The position numbers and the translations under genes are program-made. Below the pieces are notes generated by a model that did no database searches, had not been told where the DNA came from, and saw nothing but the letters and a program-made list of their open reading frames with translations. A stretch of DNA of 64,000 nt from Burkholderia puraquae (lineage in GTDB: Bacteria > Pseudomonadota > Gammaproteobacteria > Burkholderiales > Burkholderiaceae). Numbering within the stretch: position 1 is the stretch's first letter; the number at the start of each line of letters is the position of its first letter. Below are positions 8,437-16,882 of the stretch, piece by piece. The stretch is from contig NZ_NBYX01000001.1 of assembly GCF_002099195.1 (NCBI RefSeq), forward strand, positions 349,828-413,827, written 5' to 3'.

Positions 8437-10223
8437 TCCGGCTCGGGCTCACGTCGAAACTGTCGATGCTGTTCGCGTGCATCGGCGTGATCGCGTCCGG
8501 CACGACCGGCTATTACACGTATCGCGCGAACCGCGCGATGCTCGTGCAGGAAGCGCAGCACAGCCTGCTGATGTCGACGCAACTGCTCGGGCAGCGCTTC
8601 ACCACCGCGCTGTCCGACGTCGCGGACGATGCGCTGGTGCTCGCGCAGTTGCCGTCGTCCGCGCTGGTCTCGGGCGGCGGCAACCGGGATGGCGCGCCAC
8701 GCGCGCGGCTCGAGCAGGTGTTCTGCAGCTTCATGAGAAACCACCCGGAATACCTGCAGGTCCGGCTGATCGCGCGCGGGGATTTCGGGCTCGAACGCAT
8801 TCGCGTCGATCGCGATGCGCACGGCATCGTCGTGCTGCCGGACAGCGTGTTCCAGGAGAAAGGACAGTTTTCCTACGTATTCGATACGCTCGCGACGGCG
8901 CCCGGCCATATCTACCTGTCGCCGATCGTGATCAACCACGAGACGGGGTCGCACGCAGCCGAAGGGCTGCCGATCCTGCGCGTGGGCACGCCGGTGGTCG
9001 ATGCGTCGGGCCAGACGGTTGGGGCGCTGGTCGTCGACGTCGAACTGTCGCGCGTGTTCGACCGGCTCGAACGCGATCTGCCGGACGACTATGCGGTGTA
9101 TCTCGCGAACGAGTGGGGCGACTTCCTCGTGCATCCCGATCCGTCGCAGACGTTCGGCTTCGATCGCGGGCGGCGCGTACTGATGCAGGATCGCTTTGCC
9201 GTCACGCGCGCACTGTTCGACAGTACACGCTCCAACGTGACGCTCAATGGCCTCGCGGAGCCCGACGCAGCGCCGGGCCAGATGTTCGCATTCGCGCGCA
9301 CGCCGTTCGGGCACGACGAGGGCAACCGTTTCGTCGTGCTCGGGATGGCGCGCCCGCTGGCGGACGTGCTGGCACCGGCCGGCATGCTCGGCGAACGGAT
9401 CGTCCGGATGGTGCTCGTGTCGAGCTTGCTGGCGGTGATTCTCGCGATCCTGTTCGCGCGCGCGATTACACGGCCGCTGCAGATGCTCGCGCGCGCCGCG
9501 ACGCACGTGTTCGACGATCCGGTCGCCGAGCAGTTGCCGGTCGGGCGCGCCGACGAGATCGGCGTCCTTGCGCGCTGTTTCGACAGCATGCGCGTCGAGA
9601 TCCGCACGCAGGTCGCGATGCTGCGCGCGAAGCAGCTGGAGCTCACGCACCTCGCCGGCCACGATGCACTGACCGCGCTGCCGAATCGCCTGCTGTTCAT
9701 GGAGCATCTCGATGCCGCGATCCGGCGTGCGGCCGCGATGCACGAAGGGCTGGCCGTGATGTTCGTCGATCTCGACCGTTTCAAGCAGATCAACGACCAG
9801 CACGGGCACTCGGCCGGCGACCGCACGCTCGTCGCGGTCGCCAAGCGGCTGAGCCTCGCGCTGCGCAGCGGCGACATGGTCGCGCGGCTCGGCGGCGATG
9901 AATTCATCGTGCTGATTTCCGACGTGCGTTCGCCGTCGGTGATCAGTGACGTGGCGTCGCGCATCCAGCTCGTAATGGCCGAGGAACTGGAGTTCGGCGA
10001 CCGGCGCGTGGCCGTCGGTGCGAGCATCGGCGTCAGCGAGTTTCCGGCCGACGGCGCGTCGGCCGAGGAACTGCTCGTCAAGGCCGACGCGGCGATGTAC
10101 GCGGCGAAGGCGGCCGAGCAATGTGCGTACGTGCGCTACCAGGAACTGGTTGGCAGCGGGAGTGGCAGCGGCAGCGGTACGGACGAAGCCGCCGGCCGTG
10201 TCGCGTCGGGCGGCAGCCGGTGA
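8433..10223 (+). CDS. Membrane diguanylate cyclase (periplasmic Cache-like sensor, HAMP, GGDEF)
   Basis: 596 aa inner-membrane enzyme making cyclic di-GMP. A first membrane helix at about residues 7-28, a large periplasmic domain to about 320 of dCache type (YVFDTLATAPGHIYLSPI, VGALVVDVELS), a second helix at about 325-350, a HAMP linker, then the GGDEF domain. The active site RLGGDEF is intact (G487-F491) and an RxxD inhibitory site (R478-D481) sits five residues before it, so activity and product inhibition are expected. No EAL domain. The C-terminus ends in a Gly-Ser repeat tail. Translationally coupled to the PotD-like gene (4-base overlap). Confidence 0.9.
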   Translation: MIRLGLTSKLSMLFACIGVIASGTTGYYTYRANRAMLVQEAQHSLLMSTQLLGQRFTTALSDVADDALVLAQLPSSALVSGGGNRDGAPRARLEQVFCSFMRNHPEYLQVRLIARGDFGLERIRVDRDAHGIVVLPDSVFQEKGQFSYVFDTLATAPGHIYLSPIVINHETGSHAAEGLPILRVGTPVVDASGQTVGALVVDVELSRVFDRLERDLPDDYAVYLANEWGDFLVHPDPSQTFGFDRGRRVLMQDRFAVTRALFDSTRSNVTLNGLAEPDAAPGQMFAFARTPFGHDEGNRFVVLGMARPLADVLAPAGMLGERIVRMVLVSSLLAVILAILFARAITRPLQMLARAATHVFDDPVAEQLPVGRADEIGVLARCFDSMRVEIRTQVAMLRAKQLELTHLAGHDALTALPNRLLFMEHLDAAIRRAAAMHEGLAVMFVDLDRFKQINDQHGHSAGDRTLVAVAKRLSLALRSGDMVARLGGDEFIVLISDVRSPSVISDVASRIQLVMAEELEFGDRRVAVGASIGVSEFPADGASAEELLVKADAAMYAAKAAEQCAYVRYQELVGSGSGSGSGTDEAAGRVASGGSR

Positions 10224-10254
10224 CGGCCGGCCGCCGATACGCGCGGCGCAAACG

Positions 10255-10284
10255 CAACGAGCCCGTCGCGGGACGGGCTCGTTG
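10255..10284. terminator. Hairpin terminator between convergent genes
   Basis: Perfect 13-bp stem CAACGAGCCCGTC / GACGGGCTCGTTG with a 4-base loop, 31 bases after the cyclase stop and 38 bases before the end of the convergent DUF4148 gene. No long T-tract follows on either strand, but the position suits a bidirectional terminator. Confidence 0.7.
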
Positions 10285-10322
10285 CCGGTGCTGACTGCGC
10301 GCGAAGGCGCGCAGCGGCAGGC

Positions 10323-10622
10323 TTAGTGGCCGAAGTAGATCGAGTCGCGCGGGTTTTGCACCTTGGCGGCAGGTGCGCCACCCTGGACGGACGCGGCCGG
10401 TTGCGCACCGTAGCCGCTGTTGTCGGCGGCGTGCACGCGGGCTTGCGCGGCCTGGATGTCGGCCGGGTAGTACGGGCTCGACTGGCTCGGCTTGTAGCCG
10501 GCGTTTTCGAGCTGGACCAGCTCGCTGCGTACTTGAGCGCGGGTCACGGTGCTTTGGGCGAATGCGCCGAACGAGGCGGACAGGGCGACAGCGGCAACGA
10601 CTGCGGAAACGAGCGATTTCAT
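10323..10622 (-). CDS. DUF4148 exported small protein
   Basis: 99 aa. Signal peptide MKSLVSAVVAAVALSASFGAFA with cleavage near residue 22, followed by the DUF4148 pattern TRAQVRSELVQLENAGYKPS and YYPADIQAAQARV. This family is abundant in Burkholderiales, periplasmic, with no known function; in Burkholderia many copies are present per genome. Transcribed alone; a 14-bp palindrome lies about 130 bases upstream. Confidence 0.88.
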   Translation of the reverse strand: MKSLVSAVVAAVALSASFGAFAQSTVTRAQVRSELVQLENAGYKPSQSSPYYPADIQAAQARVHAADNSGYGAQPAASVQGGAPAAKVQNPRDSIYFGH

Positions 10623-10751
10623 GATGACCTCCGATGTTTATTGGCTTTCCGCGTTCGACACCATGTCGTAAGCGGTTGATTACATCGTAGGCGTCGGTCG
10701 ACCTAGGGTAAACGTGAGTTTTGGCGAAAGATCGTTGCGGCCTGGACAATA

Positions 10752-10765
10752 ATTTCCCGGGAAAT
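10752..10765. promoter_or_regulatory. 14-bp perfect palindrome upstream of the DUF4148 gene
   Basis: ATTTCCCGGGAAAT, uninterrupted and perfectly symmetric, located 130 bases upstream of the DUF4148 start in a 279-base non-coding stretch (10623-10901). A protein-binding site is plausible; no regulator can be named. Confidence 0.4.
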
Positions 10766-10901
10766 ACCTTCTGTCCCTATTCGGTCTTGCCGGATTTGCA
10801 AGGGTGACGGGGGCGGATACGCGCGACGGGGGGGCACGACCGGGCACCCGGCGGCGAAGGCGCGGGCGGAGGGGGGCGGACTGGGCTGCGACGCTGCCGG
10901 C

Positions 10902-11156
10902 TCAGACGTCGTCGTCGATTTCCTTGCGCTCCCGGCGTTCCTCGTTGCCGCGGCGCGCACGCAGGCGCTGGCGCGACAGCACGGCGATCACCTGCTGGGT
11001 CGGCGCGCCGGACGGCAGTTCGTTGCGGATACGATCGGGCACCATCGGCAGGCCCGCGCGCTGCCGGCGCAGCGCCTTGGCGATTGCCCGGCGGCATTCG
11101 TCACCGTGGCAATCCCATTCATCGCGGATTCTCTGGCAATAACGGCATTGTTCCAT
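10902..11156 (-). CDS. Small hypothetical protein with N-terminal cysteine motif (84 aa)
   Basis: Begins MEQCRYCQRIRDEWDCHGDEC: two CxxC/CxxxxC-like pairs that could bind zinc, followed by a basic, arginine-rich C-terminus (RQRLRARRGNEERRERK). No signal peptide. Possibly a nucleic-acid-binding small protein, but the family is not recognised. It lies 53 bases from the end of dsdA and in the same direction. Confidence 0.55.
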   Translation of the reverse strand: MEQCRYCQRIRDEWDCHGDECRRAIAKALRRQRAGLPMVPDRIRNELPSGAPTQQVIAVLSRQRLRARRGNEERRERKEIDDDV

Positions 11157-11209
11157 CCGGACAGTCTAACGCGTCTTCGGGAACGGGGCCGGACGCCGGC
11201 CCCGACCTG

Positions 11210-12535
11210 TCATGCGCCGGCTGCGGCACCGGCGAGCGCGTGCGCATGGGACTGGAAGCGGCGGTGTTCTTCCGGCGGCACGAGTGAGCCGCCCGTCGCC
11301 CAGATGACGTGCGTCGACCGGCGCAGGTCGAGCGCGTGGCGATGTACGTAGTCGTGGCCGGCCGGGGACTGCGTCAGCCAGCCGGGACCGCCGACGGCAG
11401 CAGCGGCCGACGGCTCGAGCTCCACGCCCGTCGCGCGCTGAACCGCGAGCAACTGGGCATAGAGCTGCATGTCGCTGACGGTGAAGACGCCCGACAGCAG
11501 CGACGCCATCAGCGGGCTGACGAGGTGCGATGCCTGTGCGACTGCCAGGCCATCGGCCTCTGTCCGGTTGTCGAGCCCTGCGTCGTAAACGGACACGGGC
11601 TTCCCGGGGCCGGCGGCCAGCTGGACCAGCATGCACGGCGAAGCGACGGGTTCGGCGAAGAAGCAATGCACGTGCTCGCCGAAAAGCGCCTTGAGACCAT
11701 ACGCGATGCCGCCCGGTGCACCGCCGACGCCGCACGGGATATGGACGAACAGTGGATGTGCCGCGTCCACGCTGCAGCCCGCCGCGGCGAGCTGCGCGGC
11801 GAGATGCCGGGCGCTGGCCGCGTAGCCCAGGAACAGCATCAGCGAGCCTTCGTCGTCGACGAAGTGGCTGCGCGGCCGATTGCGGGCCTGCGCGCGCCCG
11901 GCCGCGACGGCTTGCGCGTAGTCGCCGTCGTGTTCGATCACGCGAACGCCGCGCTTTCTCAGGCGCGCCTTCTTCCACGGCTTCGCGTCGGTCGACATGT
12001 GGACGACCGACTCGAACCCCAGCGCGGCGGCCATCACGCCGATGCTCAGGCCGAGATTGCCGGTGCTGCCCACGATGACGGTGTGCGCGGCAAACAGTTC
12101 GCGTGCGGCGGTCGATGCGAGGGTCCGCCGGTCGCCCGCGGGTGCGAGCAGCCCGTGTTCGATCGCGATCGACTCCGCGAGCGCGAGCACCTCATGAAAG
12201 CCGCCGCGCGCCTTGATCGAACCGGCGACCGGCAATGCATCGTCGCGCTTGATGAACCACGCGCCGTGTGCGTCTGCCGGGAGCGACAACAGGCGTTGCA
12301 GGCTGTCTGCCGGCATCAGCGGCGACTCGATTTTTCCCGCGCTCGCCGCGAGTTCGGGAAACAGCTCGGCCATCAGCGGTTCGCAGCGCGCCAGCCGCGC
12401 TTCGGCCGTCGCAATGGCGTCGAACGCCGGCGCGTCGCGCGGCAACGGGCTGCCGGCATGGGGGTTCAGCCACAGCAGCGGGTGGCGGGATTGCAGTCTG
12501 GCTAATAGATCGGCAGGCTGGAGCGTGAGGGTCAT
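11210..12535 (-). CDS. dsdA: D-serine dehydratase (D-serine ammonia-lyase)
   Basis: 441 aa PLP enzyme that deaminates D-serine to pyruvate and ammonia; E. coli DsdA has 442 residues. The PLP lysine is in VAGSIKARGGFHEVL, and the phosphate-binding glycine loop is VGSTGNLGLSIG. Start at MTLTLQPADL is supported by an AAGG box 7 bases upstream; the frame stays open further upstream. Divergent from a LysR regulator at 12645 with a 109-base promoter region containing an inverted repeat, the same layout as dsdC-dsdA, so D-serine induction is likely. No DsdX permease is adjacent. Confidence 0.92.
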   Translation of the reverse strand: MTLTLQPADLLARLQSRHPLLWLNPHAGSPLPRDAPAFDAIATAEARLARCEPLMAELFPELAASAGKIESPLMPADSLQRLLSLPADAHGAWFIKRDDALPVAGSIKARGGFHEVLALAESIAIEHGLLAPAGDRRTLASTAARELFAAHTVIVGSTGNLGLSIGVMAAALGFESVVHMSTDAKPWKKARLRKRGVRVIEHDGDYAQAVAAGRAQARNRPRSHFVDDEGSLMLFLGYAASARHLAAQLAAAGCSVDAAHPLFVHIPCGVGGAPGGIAYGLKALFGEHVHCFFAEPVASPCMLVQLAAGPGKPVSVYDAGLDNRTEADGLAVAQASHLVSPLMASLLSGVFTVSDMQLYAQLLAVQRATGVELEPSAAAAVGGPGWLTQSPAGHDYVHRHALDLRRSTHVIWATGGSLVPPEEHRRFQSHAHALAGAAAGA

Positions 12536-12614
12536 GGGTTGGCCTTGCATCGGATAATCGGAAAATCCGGCTGGAATGCTACGATTCCGGAAGTCCGCGC
12601 AAAAGCGCCGATTT

Positions 12615-12630
12615 CTAATGAATGCATTAG
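12615..12630. promoter_or_regulatory. LysR-type box in the dsdA-regulator intergenic region
   Basis: CTAATG-AATG-CATTAG, 6-bp arms with a 4-base spacer, 15 bases upstream of the regulator start and about 80 bases upstream of dsdA. AT-rich interrupted palindromes of this length are typical LysR recognition sites. Confidence 0.6.
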
Positions 12631-12644
12631 CCTGACTTATATCT

Positions 12645-13595
12645 ATGCGACTCGACGGTTCGATCCTTGGGGCGTTGCTCTGCTTTGAAACGGCCGGCCG
12701 GTTGCTGAGCTTCACGAAGACGGCACAGGCGTTCAACCTGACGCAAAGCGCCGTGAGCCAGCAGATCCGGCACCTGGAGGACCGGCTGGGTTATCCGCTG
12801 TTCGTGCGCCAGGCGCGCGGGCTGAAGTTGACCGAGAAGGGCGGGATCCTGCTCGGGACGATGTCGAGCGCGTTCGTCGACATCAATCGCACGCTTCAGG
12901 TGCTTGGCATGTCGGGCGCGCCGCTGCAGGTAAGCTGCCTGCCGTCGCTTGCGCTGCAATGGCTGATGCCGCGCCTGTCCGAATTTCACCGGCAACAACC
13001 GAACGTGCCGGTTCGCGTGAAGGCCGAGTTTCAGGTGCTGGATCGTCAGGCCATGGACACCGACGACATCGATGTGGCCGTGCGTTACGACCCGGTGCAA
13101 TACGATCGGCTGCATGCCGAGGCCATTCTCGACGAAATCCTGTTTCCGGTCGCCACGCCGGCGTATCTGGCGCAGCATCCGTTCTTTGCCAGCGGGGAAT
13201 CGCTCGACGGCGTCGTCCTGCTGCACGACGCCGCTCCGTGGGGCGGCGCACCCGAGTTCGTGGAGTGGCGCACCTGGCTGGATGACGTCTGCCCCGCGTG
13301 GACGTCGCATCTTGACGGCCCGCAGTTCAATTTTTCCAGCCTTGCCATCACGGCCGCACTGAATCATCAGGGTGTCGCGATGGGGCGCGCCGCGCTGGTG
13401 CATGACGAGATCGCGAGCGGACGGCTCGTGGATGTCTTCGGCCGGCATGTGCGTGCGCCGGCGCGCTACATGCTGTTGTCACGCAACCCCGACGATCCAC
13501 GCACCACGGTTTTTGCGGACTGGCTCAAGGCCGAGTGCGCACGCTTCGATGCGGCTCGATCGCGCTTGCTTTCGAATGGAAGCCGGCACGGATAG
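12645..13595 (+). CDS. LysR-family regulator, DsdC-like
   Basis: 316 aa. N-terminal winged helix (residues 1-65) with LLSFTKTAQAFNLTQSAVSQQ followed by LEDRLGYPLF, then the LysR substrate-binding domain. The HTH wording (NLTQSAVSQQIRHLE) is of the GcvA/DsdC subgroup. Divergent from dsdA, so it is the likely D-serine-responsive activator; this is inferred from position. C-terminus is basic and probably disordered (ARSRLLSNGSRHG). Confidence 0.82.
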   Translation: MRLDGSILGALLCFETAGRLLSFTKTAQAFNLTQSAVSQQIRHLEDRLGYPLFVRQARGLKLTEKGGILLGTMSSAFVDINRTLQVLGMSGAPLQVSCLPSLALQWLMPRLSEFHRQQPNVPVRVKAEFQVLDRQAMDTDDIDVAVRYDPVQYDRLHAEAILDEILFPVATPAYLAQHPFFASGESLDGVVLLHDAAPWGGAPEFVEWRTWLDDVCPAWTSHLDGPQFNFSSLAITAALNHQGVAMGRAALVHDEIASGRLVDVFGRHVRAPARYMLLSRNPDDPRTTVFADWLKAECARFDAARSRLLSNGSRHG

Positions 13596-13727
13596 CCGAC
13601 GATGCCGGATGGATGAATCGGAATGCGAAGTAGTTTGGCGGCGAGTTGGGCGACGAATGCAGCCGCAAATGACAAATCCCGGTCCGTCCCCATACGGATT
13701 GCTTGCAAGCGGCCCGGCCGGCGAGCG

Positions 13728-13808
13728 TTACTTGAGCTGCCAGATGCCCCAGACGGCGATCAACAGGCCGAGGCCGAATCCGCAGCCGAGCAATACGTAG
13801 GTTTCCAT
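13728..13808 (-). CDS. 26-residue single-helix membrane microprotein
   Basis: METYVLLGCGFGLGLLIAVW followed by GIWQLK: nearly the whole peptide is one hydrophobic helix ending in a positive residue. An AGAGG ribosome-binding site lies 6 bases upstream of the ATG, which is what makes the frame credible. Similar in build to CydX/KdpF-type small subunits but no sequence match is recognised. It lies between the D-serine regulator and the TauE/SafE permease gene, 167 bases downstream of the latter and in the same direction. Membrane location is predicted; function unknown. Confidence 0.5.
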   Translation of the reverse strand: METYVLLGCGFGLGLLIAVWGIWQLK

Positions 13809-13975
13809 GTCATGCCTCTGAAAGCGTGGCTGCGCCGATGTCGGCATCGGCGTGCAAGCAGCAATGTCGGTGGCGTATCGTCCACCCCGTCGCGCGGGGC
13901 GGTACGCCGGGTCCGCGAATACTACGCCTGGCAGCTTTCAGAACGCATGCGCGATCGACGGCGGTGCGCCGCCTG

Positions 13976-14824
13976 CTAGTTCTTGCCCGCGGGTACGTTA
14001 TTCATCCGGGTTACGTGCGATTCATCGTGGCGGAACACACCCGATTTCCAGATCATCTGCGACGCCGCGACGAGCACGAACAGCAGCACGACCATCCTGA
14101 AGACGCGGGGCGACATCTTGTCCCGCAGCGGGCGAACGAGCCACATGCCGGCAATGGCCGGCAGGCTGGCCGCCGCCGAGATCGCGAGGTCGGCGCCGCT
14201 CGCGTGCGCGGCGCCGCTGAACGTCGTGATCAGCGTGACGATCGATACCACGAGGATGATCGCGATCTGCTTCGTGAAGACGCGCCCGGTCGCGCCGGAC
14301 GAAATCAGGTAGGTGGCGAGCAGCGGGCCGGGAACCGACGCGATGCTCTCCATCAGCGCCGCACCAAAGCCGAGTGCGAAGCCGACGGGCTTCTGCCACG
14401 CGTTCGGCAGATTGAGTTTCGGCGCGGCGAGCATCAGCGCCGCGGCCACGATCAGCAGCGCACCGGATGCCGCCTGCGCATGGCCCGGATTGAGCGAGAG
14501 CAGGATCGCGACACCGACGATATTGCCGATCACGGTGCCCGCGATCGGCGCGGCGATCTTGCGTGCCGTCGCCAGCACCTGGCCGCCTTCGAGCGCCTGC
14601 GGAATGTTGCCGAGGATGATCGGCATCGACAGCAGCAGCACCGCATGCCGGATCGGCAGGAACTGGCTGAGTATCGGCATCGCGATCAGCGGCACGCCGA
14701 TGCCCGTGATCCCCTTGGCCATGCCGCCCAGCAATAGCGCGACGGCGATGCCGGCCAGATCGAACGCGCTGAGCCCCTGCAGGCTGGAGACCAGCACACC
14801 TTCAGTCAGATTGAAATGCATCAT
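13976..14824 (-). CDS. TauE/SafE-family membrane permease
   Basis: 282 aa with about eight membrane helices (for example LAGIAVALLLGGMAKGITGIG, first helix given in part). The GMAKGITGIGVPLIAMPIL segment is the conserved N-terminal TauE repeat, and FALGFGAALMESIASVPGPLLATY is its second-half counterpart. Family members export or import sulfite, sulfoacetate or other small organic anions. Start at MMHFNLTEG; no strong ribosome-binding site. Divergent from a LysR regulator at 15146, which probably controls it. Confidence 0.82.
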   Translation of the reverse strand: MMHFNLTEGVLVSSLQGLSAFDLAGIAVALLLGGMAKGITGIGVPLIAMPILSQFLPIRHAVLLLSMPIILGNIPQALEGGQVLATARKIAAPIAGTVIGNIVGVAILLSLNPGHAQAASGALLIVAAALMLAAPKLNLPNAWQKPVGFALGFGAALMESIASVPGPLLATYLISSGATGRVFTKQIAIILVVSIVTLITTFSGAAHASGADLAISAAASLPAIAGMWLVRPLRDKMSPRVFRMVVLLFVLVAASQMIWKSGVFRHDESHVTRMNNVPAGKN

Positions 14825-15145
14825 GGAATGGCATGTCGCGGCATATCGGCAGGCAGCGAGCGCTGTCGATGGAGCCCGTTGCGGTCGCGTGCGTGTGGCA
14901 CGCGTGTTCTGGATCGGCATGGACCGGAAGTCGATCGCATGGCGCCGCACCGTCGTGCGGCCGGGGCCGCAGGCAATCGGCACGCGGTTCGAGGATGCAT
15001 CTTACCTGAGCGTTGCGGCGGACATTCGACGCTGGCCGCGGTGCGTCAGCGGTATCGTCGGCGTGAGCATTTCCACGGTTCAATATAATTCATGCCAGTG
15101 TGCCGCCTCATGTACGACATACATACTCTGGAACAAGGAAACTCC
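14825..15145. promoter_or_regulatory. Divergent promoter region between TauE/SafE gene and LysR gene
   Basis: 321 bases without a gene. Near the LysR side is the short repeat ATGT-ACG-ACAT (15110-15120) followed by a further ACAT, and AT-rich sequence CAATATAATT at about 15081-15090 that could be a -10 region. Nothing else recognised. Confidence 0.4.
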
Positions 15146-16042
15146 ATGACGCTTGCCCAGTTGCAGGCCCTGGCGGCCGTGGTCGAACTCGGCTCGCTCA
15201 CGGCCGCGGCCGACCGGTTGAGCCGCAGCCAATCCGCGATCAGTCATGCACTGACCGAGCTGGAAGACATCACGGCGGTCAAGCTGCTCTGGCGCGACCG
15301 GCAGCCGGTCGTCCTGACGGCGGCGGGCGAACGCCTGTGGCCGTACATCCAGAGCGTGGTGCGCGAAGCGCAGCTGCTGCGCCAGCAGTTCAGCCTGTCG
15401 CGCGGCAAGCTCGAAGGGAAGCTGGTGGTCGCGTCGCTGCCGAGCGTGTCGCTCGCGTTCGTCGTGCCTGCACTCGAGGCGTTGAAGGAGATGCACCAGG
15501 GCGTATCGGCGGTGCTGCTCGAAGGCACGGACAGCGAAGTCGAAGGGTGGATCGACGACGGTACGGCCGACGTCGGCGTGGTGGCCGGCACGAAGACGTT
15601 CGCGCACAATCTGCCGCTGCTCGACGAGGATTTTGTCGCGGTGGCGGCGGACGGCATGTTCGCCGGCCGCAAGAGCGTGTCGGCGAAGCAGTTGTCCGCG
15701 GCGCCCTTCATTTTCTCGAAGGCAGGATGCGGGCCGGTGATCGCGGATTACTTCGCGCGCGGCGGCACGCCGCTGCGCGCCGCGTTCAACGTGGTCGAGA
15801 TGCGCACCATTCTGTCGATGGCGGAGGCCGGCATGGGCGTGTCGATCGTTCCGCGCATCACGCTCACGTACACGCCGTTCGGCGGCCGCGTGCTGGAGCT
15901 GTCGCCGCGGTTGCGTCGTTCGGTGCGGCTGTCGTGGAGCGCGGCCGGCAACGCGATCACCGACGCGTTCGTGCGGCTCGTCGATGCGCAACGCGCGAAG
16001 GCGGCGAAGGCGATTCATACGCGTGCGAGAAAGGGCCGGTAA
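15146..16042 (+). CDS. LysR-family regulator
   Basis: 298 aa. Winged helix at residues 1-60 (LQALAAVVELGSLTAAADRL, RSQSAISHALTELE), effector domain from about 90. ATG chosen because an AAGGAA box lies 6-7 bases upstream; a longer frame upstream lacks one. Divergent from the TauE/SafE permease and followed by a LysE exporter 135 bases downstream, so it may regulate either. Confidence 0.8.
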   Translation: MTLAQLQALAAVVELGSLTAAADRLSRSQSAISHALTELEDITAVKLLWRDRQPVVLTAAGERLWPYIQSVVREAQLLRQQFSLSRGKLEGKLVVASLPSVSLAFVVPALEALKEMHQGVSAVLLEGTDSEVEGWIDDGTADVGVVAGTKTFAHNLPLLDEDFVAVAADGMFAGRKSVSAKQLSAAPFIFSKAGCGPVIADYFARGGTPLRAAFNVVEMRTILSMAEAGMGVSIVPRITLTYTPFGGRVLELSPRLRRSVRLSWSAAGNAITDAFVRLVDAQRAKAAKAIHTRARKGR

Positions 16043-16177
16043 CGAACGGCGGGTGGAACGGCCGGTGCGATGAATCGTGCTCATGGGCAGCTTGCAGTTT
16101 ATTCATGCTGACGGCGGTGAAGATGCAATACATTGTTCGAACCCGCCCTTTATCGCTTCACCTCGCAGGAGATTGCC

Positions 16178-16810
16178 GTGCCGGCCTTGCCCACCTTGCT
16201 TGCTTTCGGACTCGTGTCGCTCGGCATGGTGCTGACGCCCGGGCCGAACATGATCTACCTCGTTTCCCGCTCGATCTGCCAGGGTCGCGGTGCTGGGCTG
16301 GTGTCGCTCGGCGGCGTCGCGCTGGGGTTCGTCTTCTACATGGTGTGCGCGGCGCTGGGCATCACCGCGCTGGTGATGGCCGTGCCGTTTGCGTACGATG
16401 CGTTGCGCTTTGCCGGCGCGTTTTATCTGGCGTACCTGGCGTGGCAGGCGCTGAAGCCGGGCGGCCGATCTGCGTTTCAGGTCAGGCAGTTGCCGCACGA
16501 CAGTCGCACCCGGCTCTTCACGATGGGCTTCATCACGAACCTCGCGAATCCGAAGATCGCGGTGATGTACCTGTCGCTTCTGCCGCAGTTCATTTTGCCG
16601 GGGCATGGCAGTGTGCTCGCGCAATCGCTGGCGCTCGGCTGCGTGCAGATTGCGGTGAGCGTCAGCGTGAATGCGCTGATTGCCTGCATGGCCGGCGCCA
16701 TCGCGGGCTTCCTGGCGGGGCGGCCGGTCTGGGCGTCGGTCCAGCGCTGGTTGATGGGCACGGTGCTGGCCGGGCTCGCCGTGCGTATTGCGCTGGCGTC
16801 GCGCAGCTAG
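16178..16810 (+). CDS. LysE-family amino-acid/small-molecule exporter
   Basis: 210 aa, six predicted helices, starting with the family pattern LLAFGLVSLGMVLTPGPNMI and containing MGFITNLANPKIAVMYLSLL. The GTG start is fixed by a GGAG box 6 bases upstream (GCAGGAG) and gives the usual LysE/RhtB length; an upstream TTG start would add 15 residues without a ribosome-binding site. Exports amino acids or homoserine-lactone-like compounds; substrate not determined. Confidence 0.85.
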   Translation: MPALPTLLAFGLVSLGMVLTPGPNMIYLVSRSICQGRGAGLVSLGGVALGFVFYMVCAALGITALVMAVPFAYDALRFAGAFYLAYLAWQALKPGGRSAFQVRQLPHDSRTRLFTMGFITNLANPKIAVMYLSLLPQFILPGHGSVLAQSLALGCVQIAVSVSVNALIACMAGAIAGFLAGRPVWASVQRWLMGTVLAGLAVRIALASRS

Positions 16811-16882
16811 CGCGAGTCGTTGACGGTTTGCAGGAGCGTTGGGTGCTTTCGATCTGCGTCACGACGAAAGCGGCCGGCATCG

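Noticed and set aside
16133..16177. Upstream TTG start for the LysE exporter
   Set aside because: No ribosome-binding site, while the GTG at 16178 has GGAG at ideal spacing and gives normal family length.
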